A stretch of DNA of 64,000 nt from Xenorhabdus cabanillasii (GCF_003386665.1 NZ_QTUB01000001.1:4092001-4156000), one strand, 5' to 3'; positions 52,585 to 62,699 are shown, counted from the first letter of the stretch. Numbers and translations are program-made. Notes: a model not told the origin generated them from the sequence alone.

Positions 52585-53400
52585 ATGTCATACCGCGTTA
52601 TTGCGCTGGATCTGGATGGAACATTACTTGATCCACAAAAAAATATTCTGTCAGAGTCAATAACAGCCCTAAGTGAAGCTTGCCAGACGGGCATTAAGAT
52701 CCTGATTGTCACTGGGCGTCATCATGTTGCCATTCACCCTTTCTATCAGGCACTCCAACTCGATACTCCGGCTATTTGCTGTAACGGGGCTTATTCATAC
52801 GATTACCACGCTAAAAAGGTTCTGGCTGCCGATCCTCTCTCTATTCAAGAAGCCTCTCAAGCACTTTCTTATTTGCAAGGTGCGGAAGTTGAGCATCTGA
52901 TGTATGTTGATGATGCTATTTTATATGAATTTCCACACACAGTTACCCGTACCTTTGCGTGGTCAAATTCTCTGCCTGAACACCAACGCCCTACTCTCCA
53001 GCACATCAAGAATTTTCAGGAAGCGCTGCACAATGTGAATTTCATCTGGAAGTTTGCCACCAGCTCCCCCGATTTAGAGAAACTACGTCAGGTTAGCGAG
53101 CAAATTGAGAAAAATGTGGGTCTGGAATGTGAATGGTCATGGTTTGATCAGGTCGATATCACCAAAAAAGGCAATAGCAAAGGGATGCGTTTACAGCAAT
53201 GGGTAGAGTCACAAGGGATGAGCATGAAAGATGTCCTGGCTTTTGGCGATAATTATAATGATCTCAGTATGCTGGAAGCAGCAGGTCTGGGTGTTGCTAT
53301 GGGAAATGCTGTCGATGATGTCAAAGCACGGGCAGATCTTGTCACAAAGAACAATGCTCAGCCCGGTATTGCAGAAGTAATTCGAAAATATGTGCTTTAG
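52585..53400 (+). CDS. ybhA: HAD-family phosphatase YbhA (Cof type)
   Basis: A 271-aa HAD-IIB phosphatase. Motif I is LDLDGTLLDPQ (about residues 8-18), motif II is IVTGR, and motifs III/IV are the Lys region around TKKGNSKG and AFGDNYNDLSMLEAAG. In E. coli YbhA dephosphorylates pyridoxal phosphate and some sugar phosphates. The pgl-ybhA-modC order matches E. coli. Confidence 0.94.
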   Translation: MSYRVIALDLDGTLLDPQKNILSESITALSEACQTGIKILIVTGRHHVAIHPFYQALQLDTPAICCNGAYSYDYHAKKVLAADPLSIQEASQALSYLQGAEVEHLMYVDDAILYEFPHTVTRTFAWSNSLPEHQRPTLQHIKNFQEALHNVNFIWKFATSSPDLEKLRQVSEQIEKNVGLECEWSWFDQVDITKKGNSKGMRLQQWVESQGMSMKDVLAFGDNYNDLSMLEAAGLGVAMGNAVDDVKARADLVTKNNAQPGIAEVIRKYVL

Positions 53401-53548
53401 TTTTTCACTTAATTAGCCGAATTCAAAGGGGGGAGTGAAAAAAGTTTTACTCCCCGAATCACCGGCTCTGTTCTGTTTTCTCAGTTCTTTTCTTCCGTGA
53501 TTTTCTTTCATGACTTTTTTCGTGACTTTTTTTCGTGAATAGTTGCCA

Positions 53549-54613
53549 TTACAAGTGACGATTCAGTGAAATACTCTTTATCTGAGCATATAACCATTGC
53601 CCTGTGCGTAAATTAAGCTCTTCCCGCGCCCATAGTGTGATCCTTGCCCATAGAAATTGATCGCTTAACGACAATTTGACATCAACCTGACCAGCCTCTT
53701 CAAAAATCTCGATGACTTTCACCTGTAAGGTATTACGGATACTGCTGCCTCTTGGTGGTTCTAATACTAAAGAGACATCCGATGCGTCAATTCGGATACG
53801 CAAGTCAGTTCCTGCAACGGCATCGATTTTCGGCAACCAAAGAGCTTTATCTCCCACCGCGACCACTGTCATCTGATGACGCTGGTGGTGATCCATCACA
53901 ATCACAGGAAGTATGCTGCTAAGACTCTCTTTCTGTAACCACGGACACAGTATGCTGTTTGACCATACTTCTTCCAGTGAACCTGTGGCTCTGATTTTTC
54001 CTTTATCCATAACAACCACGTTATCTGCTAAACGGATAATTTCATCCAAACTGTGACTGACATACAGGATTGGGATCTTGACATCTTCAGACAGTTTTTC
54101 CAGATAAGGCAACAATTCACGTTTACGTGGCAGATCCAGTGAAGCCATTGGTTCATCCATCAACAGTAATTCAGGCCCGGTCAGTAATGCACGCCCAATT
54201 GCAACTCGCTGTTTTTCACCTCCTGATAAAGTCACCGGGAAACGGGACAGTAAATGTTCAATACCGAGTAAATCTACAATTTTATCAAATTGCGGTTGCA
54301 TATCGGGTGACATGCCATATTGCAAATTTCCTTTGACCCGATAATGAGGAAAAAGACGGGCATCCTGAAACACATATCCAATGCGGCGCTTTTCTGGTGG
54401 CAGAAAAATTTTTTGTTCTGTATCAACCAAGATACGTTCATTCAAGGCAATTTTGCCTTTTTGCAGTCGGGTTAAACCAGCAATGACATTGATTAAAGAA
54501 GTTTTACCTGCGCCTGAAAGCCCAAATATGGCAGTAATACTTTCTGTTGGTAAAGTGGTGTCAACCTGCATGTGCAGATCACCCAAACGCTGTTTAAAAC
54601 TTAGCTCTAACAT
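53549..54613 (-). CDS. modC: Molybdate ABC transporter ATPase ModC
   Basis: ModC powers molybdate import. I start at the ATG at 54613 (354 aa, MLELSFKQ as in E. coli); the extension to 54652 only reads through modB. The ABC domain has [10 protein letters not shown] (Walker A), [27 protein letters not shown] and [12 protein letters not shown]. The C-terminal third is a MOP molybdate-binding domain ([15 protein letters not shown] onward). The start overlaps the modB stop by 7 nt. Confidence 0.96.
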   Translation of the reverse strand: MLELSFKQRLGDLHMQVDTTLPTESITAIFGLSGAGKTSLINVIAGLTRLQKGKIALNERILVDTEQKIFLPPEKRRIGYVFQDARLFPHYRVKGNLQYGMSPDMQPQFDKIVDLLGIEHLLSRFPVTLSGGEKQRVAIGRALLTGPELLLMDEPMASLDLPRKRELLPYLEKLSEDVKIPILYVSHSLDEIIRLADNVVVMDKGKIRATGSLEEVWSNSILCPWLQKESLSSILPVIVMDHHQRHQMTVVAVGDKALWLPKIDAVAGTDLRIRIDASDVSLVLEPPRGSSIRNTLQVKVIEIFEEAGQVDVKLSLSDQFLWARITLWAREELNLRTGQWLYAQIKSISLNRHL

Positions 54614-55305
54614 GCTGCCCCCAGCCGCTTTCTTCCCCAACGAGTTAACCACTCAGATATCAATAACGAAACCAAAGCCAGCACTACAGCAATGACACAT
54701 AAACGTGCAGCTGCCGTTTCTGCACCAGGCATTTCAATCAATGTGTACATAGCCAAAGGAATTGTGCGTGTTTCTCCGGGGATATTCGATACAAAAGTGA
54801 TTGTTGCACCAAATTCCCCCAGTGAACGGGCAAACGCCAGCACAGATCCAACAATTATTCCCGGTAATGAAAGCGGTAAAGTAATGGTAAAAAAGACTTT
54901 AAGTGAATTTGCTCCTAATGTGCGTGCGGCCTGCTCCAGACGAAGGTCTATAGCCTCCAATGCCAACCGGATAGCTCTGACCATTAACGGAAAAGAGACA
55001 ACTGCCGAAGCCAAAGCAGCTCCTGTCCAGTTAAACGCAAAGCTAACGCCAAACCAATTATAAAGAAATTCCCCAAGTACCCCCCGGCGCCCCATGCTGA
55101 TTAACAACAGGTAACCAACAACAACCGGAGGTAATACCAGCGGCAGATGGATAAGGCTATCAAGCAGAGACTTCCCCAAAAACTGGCAGCGCGCCAGAAC
55201 CCATGCCATCAAGATCCCTAATGGCAAACTGAATAACACCGCAATACCTGAAACTTTCAGGCTCAGTAAAATTGCCTGCCATTCATATTCACTTAACATC
55301 TCCAA
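54607..55305 (-). CDS. modB: Molybdate ABC transporter permease ModB
   Basis: ModB is the membrane channel of the molybdate importer: 232 aa with five to six membrane helices and the EAA loop [28 protein letters not shown] keep the TTG at 55305 as start because AGGA lies 9 nt upstream; the ATG at 55299 has its only GGAG touching it. Either start gives essentially the same protein. It lies 11 bp after modA. Confidence 0.95.
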   Translation of the reverse strand: MEMLSEYEWQAILLSLKVSGIAVLFSLPLGILMAWVLARCQFLGKSLLDSLIHLPLVLPPVVVGYLLLISMGRRGVLGEFLYNWFGVSFAFNWTGAALASAVVSFPLMVRAIRLALEAIDLRLEQAARTLGANSLKVFFTITLPLSLPGIIVGSVLAFARSLGEFGATITFVSNIPGETRTIPLAMYTLIEMPGAETAAARLCVIAVVLALVSLLISEWLTRWGRKRLGAAC

Positions 55306-55316
55306 AAGAACAGTTC

Positions 55317-56111
55317 CTACAGTGGACTAAAGCCGTAACGTTTGAAAACATTAACGGCTTCAGGGGATTTGAGATAATCATAAAAATCACGTACCGCCTG
55401 ATTTTCGTGACCTTTAATAATTGCAATGGGATATTCCACTGGCTTATGACTCTCTTGCGGGAATATACCAATCACTTTCACTTTCTTGCTGGCAACGGCA
55501 TCAGAACCATAGACAATTCCCAATGGTACTTCTTCCCGTTCCACCAAAGCCATACCGCTGCGTACATTATTGGTACGAGCCAACGATGGGTTAACCAAGT
55601 TCCACGCCCCCAGATAATGAAGGGATTCTTTGGCATAAATACCAACCGGAACATGATCGGGGTCACCAACCGCTAAACGTCCTCCAGACAGTAAAGACTG
55701 CCATTTTGTCTTTCGATTGATATCGACTTTATTCAGTTGACTCTCTTTAGGAGCAATCAAAACCAGTTGATTCCCCAGTAAAGTATGACGAGTATTTTCA
55801 ACAATAAGTTTCTTATCAGAAACATAATCCATCCATTGTTGATCAGCAGAAACAAAGATATCTGCGGGCGCTCCCTGCTCTATCTGGCGAGCTAATGTTG
55901 AAGACGATGCATAAGAAGCAACAATATCTCCCCGATTTTCTTTTTTATACTGCTCAGCAATATCATTAAGTGCATTCGTTAATGATGCAGCAGCGAAAAC
56001 AGTCACTTTCTCCGCAGCCCAACCATTTCCAACAAGTGCAAAAGAAACTATAGCTCCTGTCAGTAACTGATAAAAATTCTTTGCTATGCGCTTTTTCATA
56101 CGCTTTTTCAT
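55317..56111 (-). CDS. modA: Molybdate-binding periplasmic protein ModA
   Basis: ModA captures molybdate or tungstate in the periplasm. The 264-aa precursor starts at the ATG at 56111 (GGA 8 nt upstream) and has a signal peptide ending near NGWAA-EKVTVFAAASL. SSSTLARQIEQGAPADIFVSAD and the RTNNVRSGMALVEREEVPLGIVYGSDA region bind the oxyanion. The first 8 residues are a perfect MKKR repeat made by a 12-bp tandem duplication. A ModE box lies upstream. Confidence 0.96.
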   Translation of the reverse strand: MKKRMKKRIAKNFYQLLTGAIVSFALVGNGWAAEKVTVFAAASLTNALNDIAEQYKKENRGDIVASYASSSTLARQIEQGAPADIFVSADQQWMDYVSDKKLIVENTRHTLLGNQLVLIAPKESQLNKVDINRKTKWQSLLSGGRLAVGDPDHVPVGIYAKESLHYLGAWNLVNPSLARTNNVRSGMALVEREEVPLGIVYGSDAVASKKVKVIGIFPQESHKPVEYPIAIIKGHENQAVRDFYDYLKSPEAVNVFKRYGFSPL

Positions 56112-56143
56112 ATTGTATTCCACTTATGATAACCAAGACGGTG

Positions 56144-56167
56144 CGCTGTATATAACAAGATACAACG
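56144..56167. promoter_or_regulatory. ModE box of modABC
   Basis: CGCTGTATAT (56144-56153) and AGATACAACG (56158-56167) form an 8/10 inverted repeat 33 bp before the modA start. It matches the E. coli modA operator in layout, where ModE bound to molybdate represses transcription. Confidence 0.75.
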
Positions 56168-56311
56168 TTAAATGAAAATACTATTCTGAGATTAATCGGC
56201 AAGTTGTGAGCCAGTTTTAGCTTTTGTGTTCACTCAGGGCAGGTGTTGCAATTCAGGATGTGGAGAATTTTTATTTGTAAGCTGGCGGTTGATGGGAAAA
56301 AAGCGTAAGGC

Positions 56312-56340
56312 AAAAAAATTACCCGGAAAAACCGGGTAAG
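56312..56340 (-). terminator. Rho-independent terminator of acrZ
   Basis: TTACCCGG (56319-56326) and CCGGGTAA (56332-56339) form an 8-bp stem; on the minus strand TTTTTTTG follows. Confidence 0.88.
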
Positions 56341-56368
56341 ATAAACTCTGATGATCAACCAACTGAGA

Positions 56369-56515
56369 TCAAAGCTTTCGTTCAAGATTTTTCGATTCGT
56401 TTTTGGAAATCATGTTAAACAGCTCGCCAAGCCCGTAAATCAATCCCAGAATGACTGCCATGACAGCGGGAACCATAACCAGCGCAAATGCCATACTTTT
56501 AATCAACTCAAACAT
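56369..56515 (-). CDS. acrZ: AcrZ, small membrane subunit of the AcrAB-TolC pump
   Basis: A 48-aa protein too short for most gene callers. It reads [20 protein letters not shown] then [18 protein letters not shown], aligning closely with E. coli AcrZ (49 aa), including the helix-bending proline in VMVP. AcrZ binds AcrB in the inner membrane and aids export of some drugs such as chloramphenicol. GAGG lies 5 nt before the ATG and a strong terminator follows. Its position between modA and modE, on the minus strand, matches the E. coli order. Confidence 0.93.
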   Translation of the reverse strand: MFELIKSMAFALVMVPAVMAVILGLIYGLGELFNMISKNESKNLERKL

Positions 56516-56726
56516 GTAAACCTCATATCATGAGTGACTATTATCTAGCCAAAAATAAACTGTACCGTATTTAACTCTCTTTTCCCCTACCAGAGCAAGA
56601 GCAACGTACTGCACAGACAACAATCTCACTATTCTAGACAATAAAAAGATAACAGTAACCGACGAAACGTGCGATTCTTACAGTTATTCTGTATAAACTT
56701 TCAAATAGTTGCCTGAATAAATCACT

Positions 56727-57533
56727 ATGCAAGCAGAAATATTGTTAACACTCAAATTGCAGCACCGGATTTTCGCCGATCCCCGACGAATCGAGTTACT
56801 AAAACAGATTAAAATCACAGGCTCTATCAGTCAGGGGGCCAGGCAAGCTGGTATCAGCTATAAAAGCGCCTGGGATGCTATCAATGAAATGAACCATCTC
56901 GCAGATGGGTTATTGGTTGATCGTGCAACTGGTGGTAAAGGTGGTGGAGGTGCCCAACTTACACGTTATGGTGAACGCCTGATACAGCTCTACGATCTGC
57001 TGGAAAAAATTCAGCAAAAAGCATTTGATGTTCTCAATCAGGATTCATTGCCTTTGGGTAGCCTGTTAGCCGCCATATCCCGATTTTCCCTGCAAACAAG
57101 TGCCAGAAATCAATTTTTTGGAACAATTGTCGAGCGTGATTATGAGAACGTTCAGCAAAATATCCGTATCCTGCTGGCTGATAACAAAACATCAATCTGT
57201 GCTGCGGTAACAGAGCAAAGCGCTAACCGATTAAATCTGGTAAAAGGTAAAGAGGTGATCGCCTTAATTAAGGCTCCGTGGATTACCTTAAGCAAAGGCA
57301 CTATAGCTGCAATTTCCTCCAACAAGATCTCTTTTGAGAATAAGTTATCTGGTCAAATCAGCCAGATTGAAACAGGAAAACAATGCAGTGAAATTATCCT
57401 GACCCTTGATGGCGGTGGATCGCTCTGTGTCACGTTATCCAATCAGGAAATAGAAGATTTGGATCTTCAGCTGCATGATCCAGTGACTGCGCTTTTTAAT
57501 GCAGATAAGGTGATTATTGCAGCATTATATTAG
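56727..57533 (+). CDS. modE: Molybdate-responsive regulator ModE
   Basis: ModE is a dimeric repressor/activator that senses molybdate. The 268-aa protein has the winged helix-turn-helix near the N-terminus (GSISQGARQAGISYKSAWDAI, residues about 33-53), the RATGGKGGGGAQLTRYG wing and two MOP-like molybdate-binding domains (SARNQFFGTI onward and the final third). It probably acts at the palindromes before modA and moaA. Confidence 0.96.
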   Translation: MQAEILLTLKLQHRIFADPRRIELLKQIKITGSISQGARQAGISYKSAWDAINEMNHLADGLLVDRATGGKGGGGAQLTRYGERLIQLYDLLEKIQQKAFDVLNQDSLPLGSLLAAISRFSLQTSARNQFFGTIVERDYENVQQNIRILLADNKTSICAAVTEQSANRLNLVKGKEVIALIKAPWITLSKGTIAAISSNKISFENKLSGQISQIETGKQCSEIILTLDGGGSLCVTLSNQEIEDLDLQLHDPVTALFNADKVIIAALY

Positions 57534-57739
57534 CGACATATTATCGATACTTGCCTCCTGATACTTACTGTCAGGGGCATCTGTACTGTTGTTGTAACAC
57601 AATTTCTGTAACAATTTTTGTACCTCCCTTCCTAAAATATCAACCCATAACGAATAACAGACGGTTACTCATTGACATTGAACATTATTCCGCTTATTTC
57701 TGTGATCCTTTAGTTGATGTTGCTTAAAAAGGAATAGAA

Positions 57740-59224
57740 ATGTCTGAATTGCAAGTAAAGCAAGGTAGTTTCCGTTTAAGTGACACCCGTATTCTGCGGT
57801 TACCGTCACTAAAAATTATTTCCGGGGAAAGCTGGGCATTTGTCGGCGCGAATGGCAGTGGAAAGTCTTCTCTGGCTCGTGTTTTATCAAATGAACTAAC
57901 TCAACTGACAGGTGAAACACATTGCTCTTTTCATACTCCGATACGAATCTCTTTCGAGCAGCTTCAGCAGCTGATCGATGAAGAATGGCAACGCAACAAC
58001 ACAGATTTGATCAGTGAAGATGAAGAAGACACGGGGCGTACTGCCGCAGAAGTGATCCAAATGTATCACAAAGACAATGAATTGTGCCTTGAACTGACAA
58101 AATACTTTGGCATTAAAGACTTGCTTTCACGCCGTTTTAAATATCTTTCTACTGGAGAAGTACGCAAGGTTTTGCTTTGCCAGGCATTAATGGCCGATCC
58201 AGACCTTTTAATCCTTGATGAGCCTTTTGACGGATTAGATGCATATGCCAGGGATCAGTTATCTCAATTATTAGAGACTCTGACCACAAAAGGCATCACT
58301 CTGGTTTTAATCTTAAACCGATTTAACCAGATCCCTGATTTTGTCGAACAAATTGGTATATTGGCTGATTGTCATTTGACATTAGCCGGAGAAAAAAAAC
58401 GTATTTTGGCTGAATCTCTTGTGGCACAATTGGCACACAGTGAAGCTCTAAAAAATATTCAACTACCAGAGCCAGATGAATATCGGGTTGATAAGCAACT
58501 CCCCGCAGATCAACCTTTAGTATCAATGCACAACATGGTTGTTCAATACAACGATAAACCAATATTACATGGCCTGAACTGGCAGGTTAACCCTGGTGAA
58601 CACTGGCAAATCATCGGTGAAAATGGTGCCGGAAAATCCACTCTTCTCAGTCTGATCACTGGCGATCATCCTCAAGGTTATAACAATCAGCTGATTTTAT
58701 TTGGCCGCCAGCGGGGAAGTGGTGAAACTATCTGGGATATAAAACGTCATATTGGTTATGTCAGCAATAGTATTCATCTCGAATACCGTGTCAGTACCAG
58801 CGTCCGTAATGTTATCCTCTCCGGTTTCTTCGATTCTATCGGGCTTTATCAGACAGTTTCAGATCGCCAGCAACAATTAGCTGATGAATGGCTAATACTG
58901 TTAGGTTTATCCGGGGCAACTGCAAACAGTCCATTCCATAGCCTGTCGTGGGGACAGCAGCGGTTGGTATTGATTGCCCGTGCTTTAGCGAAACATCCGG
59001 CATTATTAATTCTGGATGAGCCATTACAAGGGCTTGATCCACTTAATCGTCAATTAGTCCTGTGCTTCATTGACATCATGATCAGAAGTGGTGATACACA
59101 ACTTTTGTTTGTTTCTCACCACCAGGAAGATGCGCCTGAATGTATTACTCATCGGCTGAAATTTATTCCTGATGGTGATGTCTACCGATATGAAACAGAG
59201 CTGACTTCCCGTTCCTTTTCGTGA
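57740..59224 (+). CDS. modF: ABC ATPase ModF (two cassettes)
   Basis: A 494-aa soluble protein with two ABC cassettes: Walker A GANGSGKSS (about residues 37-45) with LILDEPFDGLD, and GENGAGKST (about 294-302) with LILDEPLQGLD. The first signature is LSTGEVRKV and the second LSWGQQRLV. It follows modE by 206 bp, as in E. coli, where it is also called phrA. Its link to molybdate is by position; no membrane partner is encoded here. Confidence 0.95.
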   Translation: MSELQVKQGSFRLSDTRILRLPSLKIISGESWAFVGANGSGKSSLARVLSNELTQLTGETHCSFHTPIRISFEQLQQLIDEEWQRNNTDLISEDEEDTGRTAAEVIQMYHKDNELCLELTKYFGIKDLLSRRFKYLSTGEVRKVLLCQALMADPDLLILDEPFDGLDAYARDQLSQLLETLTTKGITLVLILNRFNQIPDFVEQIGILADCHLTLAGEKKRILAESLVAQLAHSEALKNIQLPEPDEYRVDKQLPADQPLVSMHNMVVQYNDKPILHGLNWQVNPGEHWQIIGENGAGKSTLLSLITGDHPQGYNNQLILFGRQRGSGETIWDIKRHIGYVSNSIHLEYRVSTSVRNVILSGFFDSIGLYQTVSDRQQQLADEWLILLGLSGATANSPFHSLSWGQQRLVLIARALAKHPALLILDEPLQGLDPLNRQLVLCFIDIMIRSGDTQLLFVSHHQEDAPECITHRLKFIPDGDVYRYETELTSRSFS

Positions 59225-59444
59225 TGACTTAATAATCCCCCTCTCAAATGAAACTAAGAGAGGGGTAAGTCTGCACACTGCACCGTCTCTTAAATAAAGA
59301 AAATTGTGTGCCAGCTTACAAAATAGTACGGAATACTTTTTTGGTATTTTTTATTATTTTTTTTGAATTTTTTTTCTCTTGCTATAAAATCTCGGTCTAT
59401 TTTTAGACTATTTACCTATTTTTTCAAAAATAACCGAGAGTTGT

Positions 59445-60275
59445 ATGGGCTGGACTTTACTTGCCGCTTCGTTGGCACTGCTAGATATTCGCCAAAAAAT
59501 CGCTTTTTTCATTGGATTTTTAGCTATTGTTGTTGGGATCAGCACTCATGTGTTGGCCTATCCCGCGATTATCTCACTATTAATGATAAGTGTGTTGGGT
59601 GTAGCACATATCTGTTTCAATACCAAAAAGCATGCTATCGGTAAAAACATTACCGAATTGCTATTGGTTATCGTGAGTATTTTGTTATTTATACATTACA
59701 TCCCCGGTTTTCATAACCTGAAATATCTGGATAAAGTACAGGTTGGGCCACACAGTGCCCCTTTTTCCATGTATTTTAATTTTGACAAAGCTTTGATCCC
59801 CTTTATTTTGTTATGCTGTATGCCGAGTTTATTCCGCCGCAATCCGGTGGTTAATGCTCCTGCACATGGCTGGGCATTGTTAATCGCAACTATACCTGCG
59901 TTATTAGGGCTCGCGACTGTTCTCGGTGGATTAGCCGTTGAACTCCACCTCCCTAGCTGGTTTCCTGCATTTGTTGCTGCCAATATCTTATTCGTTTCAT
60001 TGGCAGAAGAAGCCTTATTCCGCGGTTATATTCAACAAAAACTCAGTCAGTGGATGAGCCCTTATTTTGCACTTATCATAACTTCGTTAATATTTGGTGT
60101 TGCTCATTTTGCTGGCGGTGTCCTGCTGATGGCTTTCGCAACACTGGCAGGTCTGATTTATGGTATAGCATGGATGTGGAGTGGACGTTTATGGGTAGCT
60201 GTCGGCTTTCACTTTACGCTTAATGTGTTACATCTGCTGTTTTACACTTATCCGATAAAAGCAGTCATCAGCTAA
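59445..60275 (+). CDS. CPBP-family intramembrane metalloprotease
   Basis: A 276-aa polytopic membrane protein of the CPBP (CAAX protease and bacteriocin-processing) family. The four diagnostic motifs are EEALFRG (about residues 188-194), the FGVAH region with HFAGG (about 221-225) and HFTLN near residue 261. About seven membrane segments are seen. The substrate is unknown; members process prenyl-type or bacteriocin peptides or act in stress. It lies between modF and gpmA, where E. coli has gal genes, with a T-rich promoter region. Confidence 0.85.
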   Translation: MGWTLLAASLALLDIRQKIAFFIGFLAIVVGISTHVLAYPAIISLLMISVLGVAHICFNTKKHAIGKNITELLLVIVSILLFIHYIPGFHNLKYLDKVQVGPHSAPFSMYFNFDKALIPFILLCCMPSLFRRNPVVNAPAHGWALLIATIPALLGLATVLGGLAVELHLPSWFPAFVAANILFVSLAEEALFRGYIQQKLSQWMSPYFALIITSLIFGVAHFAGGVLLMAFATLAGLIYGIAWMWSGRLWVAVGFHFTLNVLHLLFYTYPIKAVIS

Positions 60276-60311
60276 ACGGAATCTGATTCTAATCAATCTC
60301 CAGTTGCAGCC

Positions 60312-60460
60312 ATATTCAATAAATTTCAAGATACGGGTCAACGGCAAGGGAACAAACTCCGGGGAACATAGTTCTATGTAACAGATACTATGTAACAGAT
60401 ACTATGTAACCGAGATGAGTAAAAACCGCTAGTAAAACTGCAACTTGAAAAATGACAGGA
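60312..60460 (-). repeat. Expanded dispersed repeat copy G with 14-bp tandem units
   Basis: The ends AATAAATTTCAAGATAC and CTGCAACTTGAAAAATGAC match the inverted form of the repeat family, but about 105 bp lie between them. Inside, the 14-bp unit CTATGTAACAGATA is repeated: two exact copies and one variant at 60374-60415. It fills the gap before gpmA. Confidence 0.55.
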
Positions 60461-60613
60461 ATAATCAGGCTGCAACTGTCTCCAGATGTGCCCAAACATG
60501 ATTTAAAACAGGTGTTCCGAGACTATTGTTTGCCGTTTCGGTCTATCGCACCATATAATGCCCCCAGCGACCATTTCATTTGTATTAAAAAGTTAATGAT
60601 AGGAGTTTAAGCT

Positions 60614-61366
60614 ATGGCTGTAACTAAGCTGGTCCTTGTAAGGCATGGTGAAAGTGAGTGGAACAAAGAGAACCGCTTTACCGGCTGGACTGATGTTGAA
60701 TTGTCTGATAAAGGCCGCACTGAAGCACAACAGGCTGGTCAATTGCTAAAACAAGAAGGTTTTACTTTTGATTTTGCCTACACTTCTGTTTTAAAACGTG
60801 CCATTCATACTTTGTGGAATATTCTGGACCAAGTCGATCAGCAATGGCTGCCTGTTGAAAAAAGCTGGAAACTAAATGAACGCCATTATGGTGCACTGCA
60901 AGGTCTGGATAAGGCTGAAACAGCAGCTAAATACGGTGATGATCAAGTTAAATTGTGGCGTCGTGGGTTTGCAATCACTCCTCCAGATCTGACTAAAGAT
61001 GATGAACGTTATCCTGGTCATGATCCTCGCTATGCAAGCCTGAAACCAGAAGAACTTCCTGTCACAGAAAGTCTGGCAACCACTATCGAGCGTGTTGTCC
61101 CTTATTGGGAAGAAGTTATCAGACCTCGTGTTGCAAACGGTGAAAAAGTCATTATTGCCGCTCATGGCAACTCCCTGCGTGCACTGGTGAAATATCTGGA
61201 TAACATGGGCGAAGACGAAATTCTTGAATTGAATATCCCAACGGCTGTGCCATTGGTTTATGAATTTGACGAAAACATGAAACCAATCAGACACTATTAT
61301 CTGGGTAATGCTGATGAGATAGCTGCAAAAGCAGCCGCAGTAGCAAACCAAGGTAAAGCAAAGTAA
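60614..61366 (+). CDS. gpmA: Phosphoglycerate mutase, 2,3-BPG dependent
   Basis: GpmA interconverts 3- and 2-phosphoglycerate in glycolysis. The 250-aa protein has the phosphohistidine motif VRHGESEWN (about residues 9-17), [13 protein letters not shown], the [11 protein letters not shown] motif and the second catalytic His in [17 protein letters not shown] precedes the ATG. It converges on aroG, as in E. coli. Confidence 0.98.
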   Translation: MAVTKLVLVRHGESEWNKENRFTGWTDVELSDKGRTEAQQAGQLLKQEGFTFDFAYTSVLKRAIHTLWNILDQVDQQWLPVEKSWKLNERHYGALQGLDKAETAAKYGDDQVKLWRRGFAITPPDLTKDDERYPGHDPRYASLKPEELPVTESLATTIERVVPYWEEVIRPRVANGEKVIIAAHGNSLRALVKYLDNMGEDEILELNIPTAVPLVYEFDENMKPIRHYYLGNADEIAAKAAAVANQGKAK

Positions 61367-61393
61367 TTCAAACCATTTCTTAGACATTAAGCA

Positions 61394-61420
61394 AAAGCCG
61401 GAAATCACTCCGGCTTTTTT
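61394..61420. terminator. Bidirectional terminator between gpmA and aroG
   Basis: AAAGCCGG (61394-61401) pairs with CCGGCTTT (61410-61417), followed by TTTTTT on the plus strand and TTTTGC on the minus strand. Confidence 0.9.
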
Positions 61421-61429
61421 CATACTGGT

Positions 61430-62482
61430 TTAACCCCGACGTGCTCTGACAGCCTGAGATAATTGCCGCAATAAAGTCTCTGTATCATCCCAGCCAATAC
61501 AGGCATCTGTCACACTTTGACCGTAAACCAGAGGTTCGTCACTATCCAAGCTTTGGTTGCCTTCAACCAGATTGCTTTCAACCATCACGCCGATAATCGC
61601 AGTTTCTCCTGCGGAAATCTGACCACAAACATCAGTACCAACATCCATTTGCCTTTTGAATTGCTTCGCACTGTTCGCGTGGCTGAAATCAATCATTACC
61701 CGTGGTGCCAATCCTGCTTTTATCAACTCTTCTTTGACAGCACCGACGTGTTCAGCACTATAATTCGGCACCTTACCACCACGCAGAATAATATGACAAT
61801 CCTGATTACCTACAGTGTTAACAATTGCAGAATGACCCCATTTAGTCACTGACAGGAAACAGTGTGATGAGCTGGCTGCATTAATGGCATCAATCGCAAC
61901 TTTTATTGTACCGTCAGTACCATTCTTAAAACCAACCGGGCAAGAAAGACCAGATGCCAACTCACGATGAACCTGGGACTCTGTTGTACGCGCTCCTATC
62001 GCTCCCCAACTCATGAGATCTGCAAGATATTGAGGTGTAATCATATCAAGGTATTCGCCTGCTGCTGGTAATCCCATATCGTTAATATCGATCAGAAGCT
62101 TACGTGCTATGCGTAATCCATCGTTGATATCAAAACTACAATCCATTTTCGGGTCATTAATTAACCCCTTCCAACCGATTGTGGTACGAGGTTTTTCAAA
62201 ATAAACCCGCATCACGATTTCCAAATCTGCCTTCAATTCTTTGCGTAATTTGTTCAGGCGTTCTGCATATTCCAATGCAGCCTTCGGATCATGAATTGAG
62301 CACGGACCAATTACTACCAATAGACGATCATCTTCACCAGCTAAAACGTTATGAATAGCTTCACGGGCTTCACGGACAGTAATAGCAGTATCTTTTGTCG
62401 CGGGAAATTTTTCGAGCAATGCAACTGGTGGTAATAATTCTGTTATTTTCCTTATTTTTATATCGTCATTCTGGTAATTCAT
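61430..62482 (-). CDS. aroG: DAHP synthase, Phe-sensitive AroG
   Basis: AroG condenses phosphoenolpyruvate and erythrose 4-phosphate, the first step of aromatic biosynthesis. The 350-aa protein has GPCSIHD (about residues 60-66), KPRTTIGWKGL, GFKNGTDG and MIDFSHANS. The N-terminal MNYQNDDIKIRKITELLPP matches the Phe-inhibited isoenzyme AroG rather than AroF or AroH. I saw no clean TyrR box upstream, only one half-site (TGTAAA at 62557). Confidence 0.97.
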   Translation of the reverse strand: MNYQNDDIKIRKITELLPPVALLEKFPATKDTAITVREAREAIHNVLAGEDDRLLVVIGPCSIHDPKAALEYAERLNKLRKELKADLEIVMRVYFEKPRTTIGWKGLINDPKMDCSFDINDGLRIARKLLIDINDMGLPAAGEYLDMITPQYLADLMSWGAIGARTTESQVHRELASGLSCPVGFKNGTDGTIKVAIDAINAASSSHCFLSVTKWGHSAIVNTVGNQDCHIILRGGKVPNYSAEHVGAVKEELIKAGLAPRVMIDFSHANSAKQFKRQMDVGTDVCGQISAGETAIIGVMVESNLVEGNQSLDSDEPLVYGQSVTDACIGWDDTETLLRQLSQAVRARRG

Positions 62483-62699
62483 CGACCTTCCACCTAATGT
62501 GTTTACAGTTATTTGAAATAATTTTGTGATCTCAATCTAACTGTTAGGTGCTATGCTGTAAATAATCTTTGTGGGTAAGAAAAGAACTTTTTTCATAGAA
62601 GAATAAGAATATACATAAAAATTATGTAAATTCAGATAATTAAATTAATAAAGCGGGAACTTGTAAGAGGGAATAATTAAATGAAATATCAATAAATAA

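Noticed and set aside
60374..60415. CRISPR-like array
   Set aside because: The 14-bp units are contiguous with no spacers, only three copies, and no cas genes are nearby; it is a tandem repeat.
60872..61423. 183-aa frame opposite gpmA
   Set aside because: It lies wholly antisense to gpmA and the terminator; no domain is visible.
62551..62575. TyrR box upstream of aroG
   Set aside because: TGTAAA is present but the partner reads TTGTGG instead of TTTACA.
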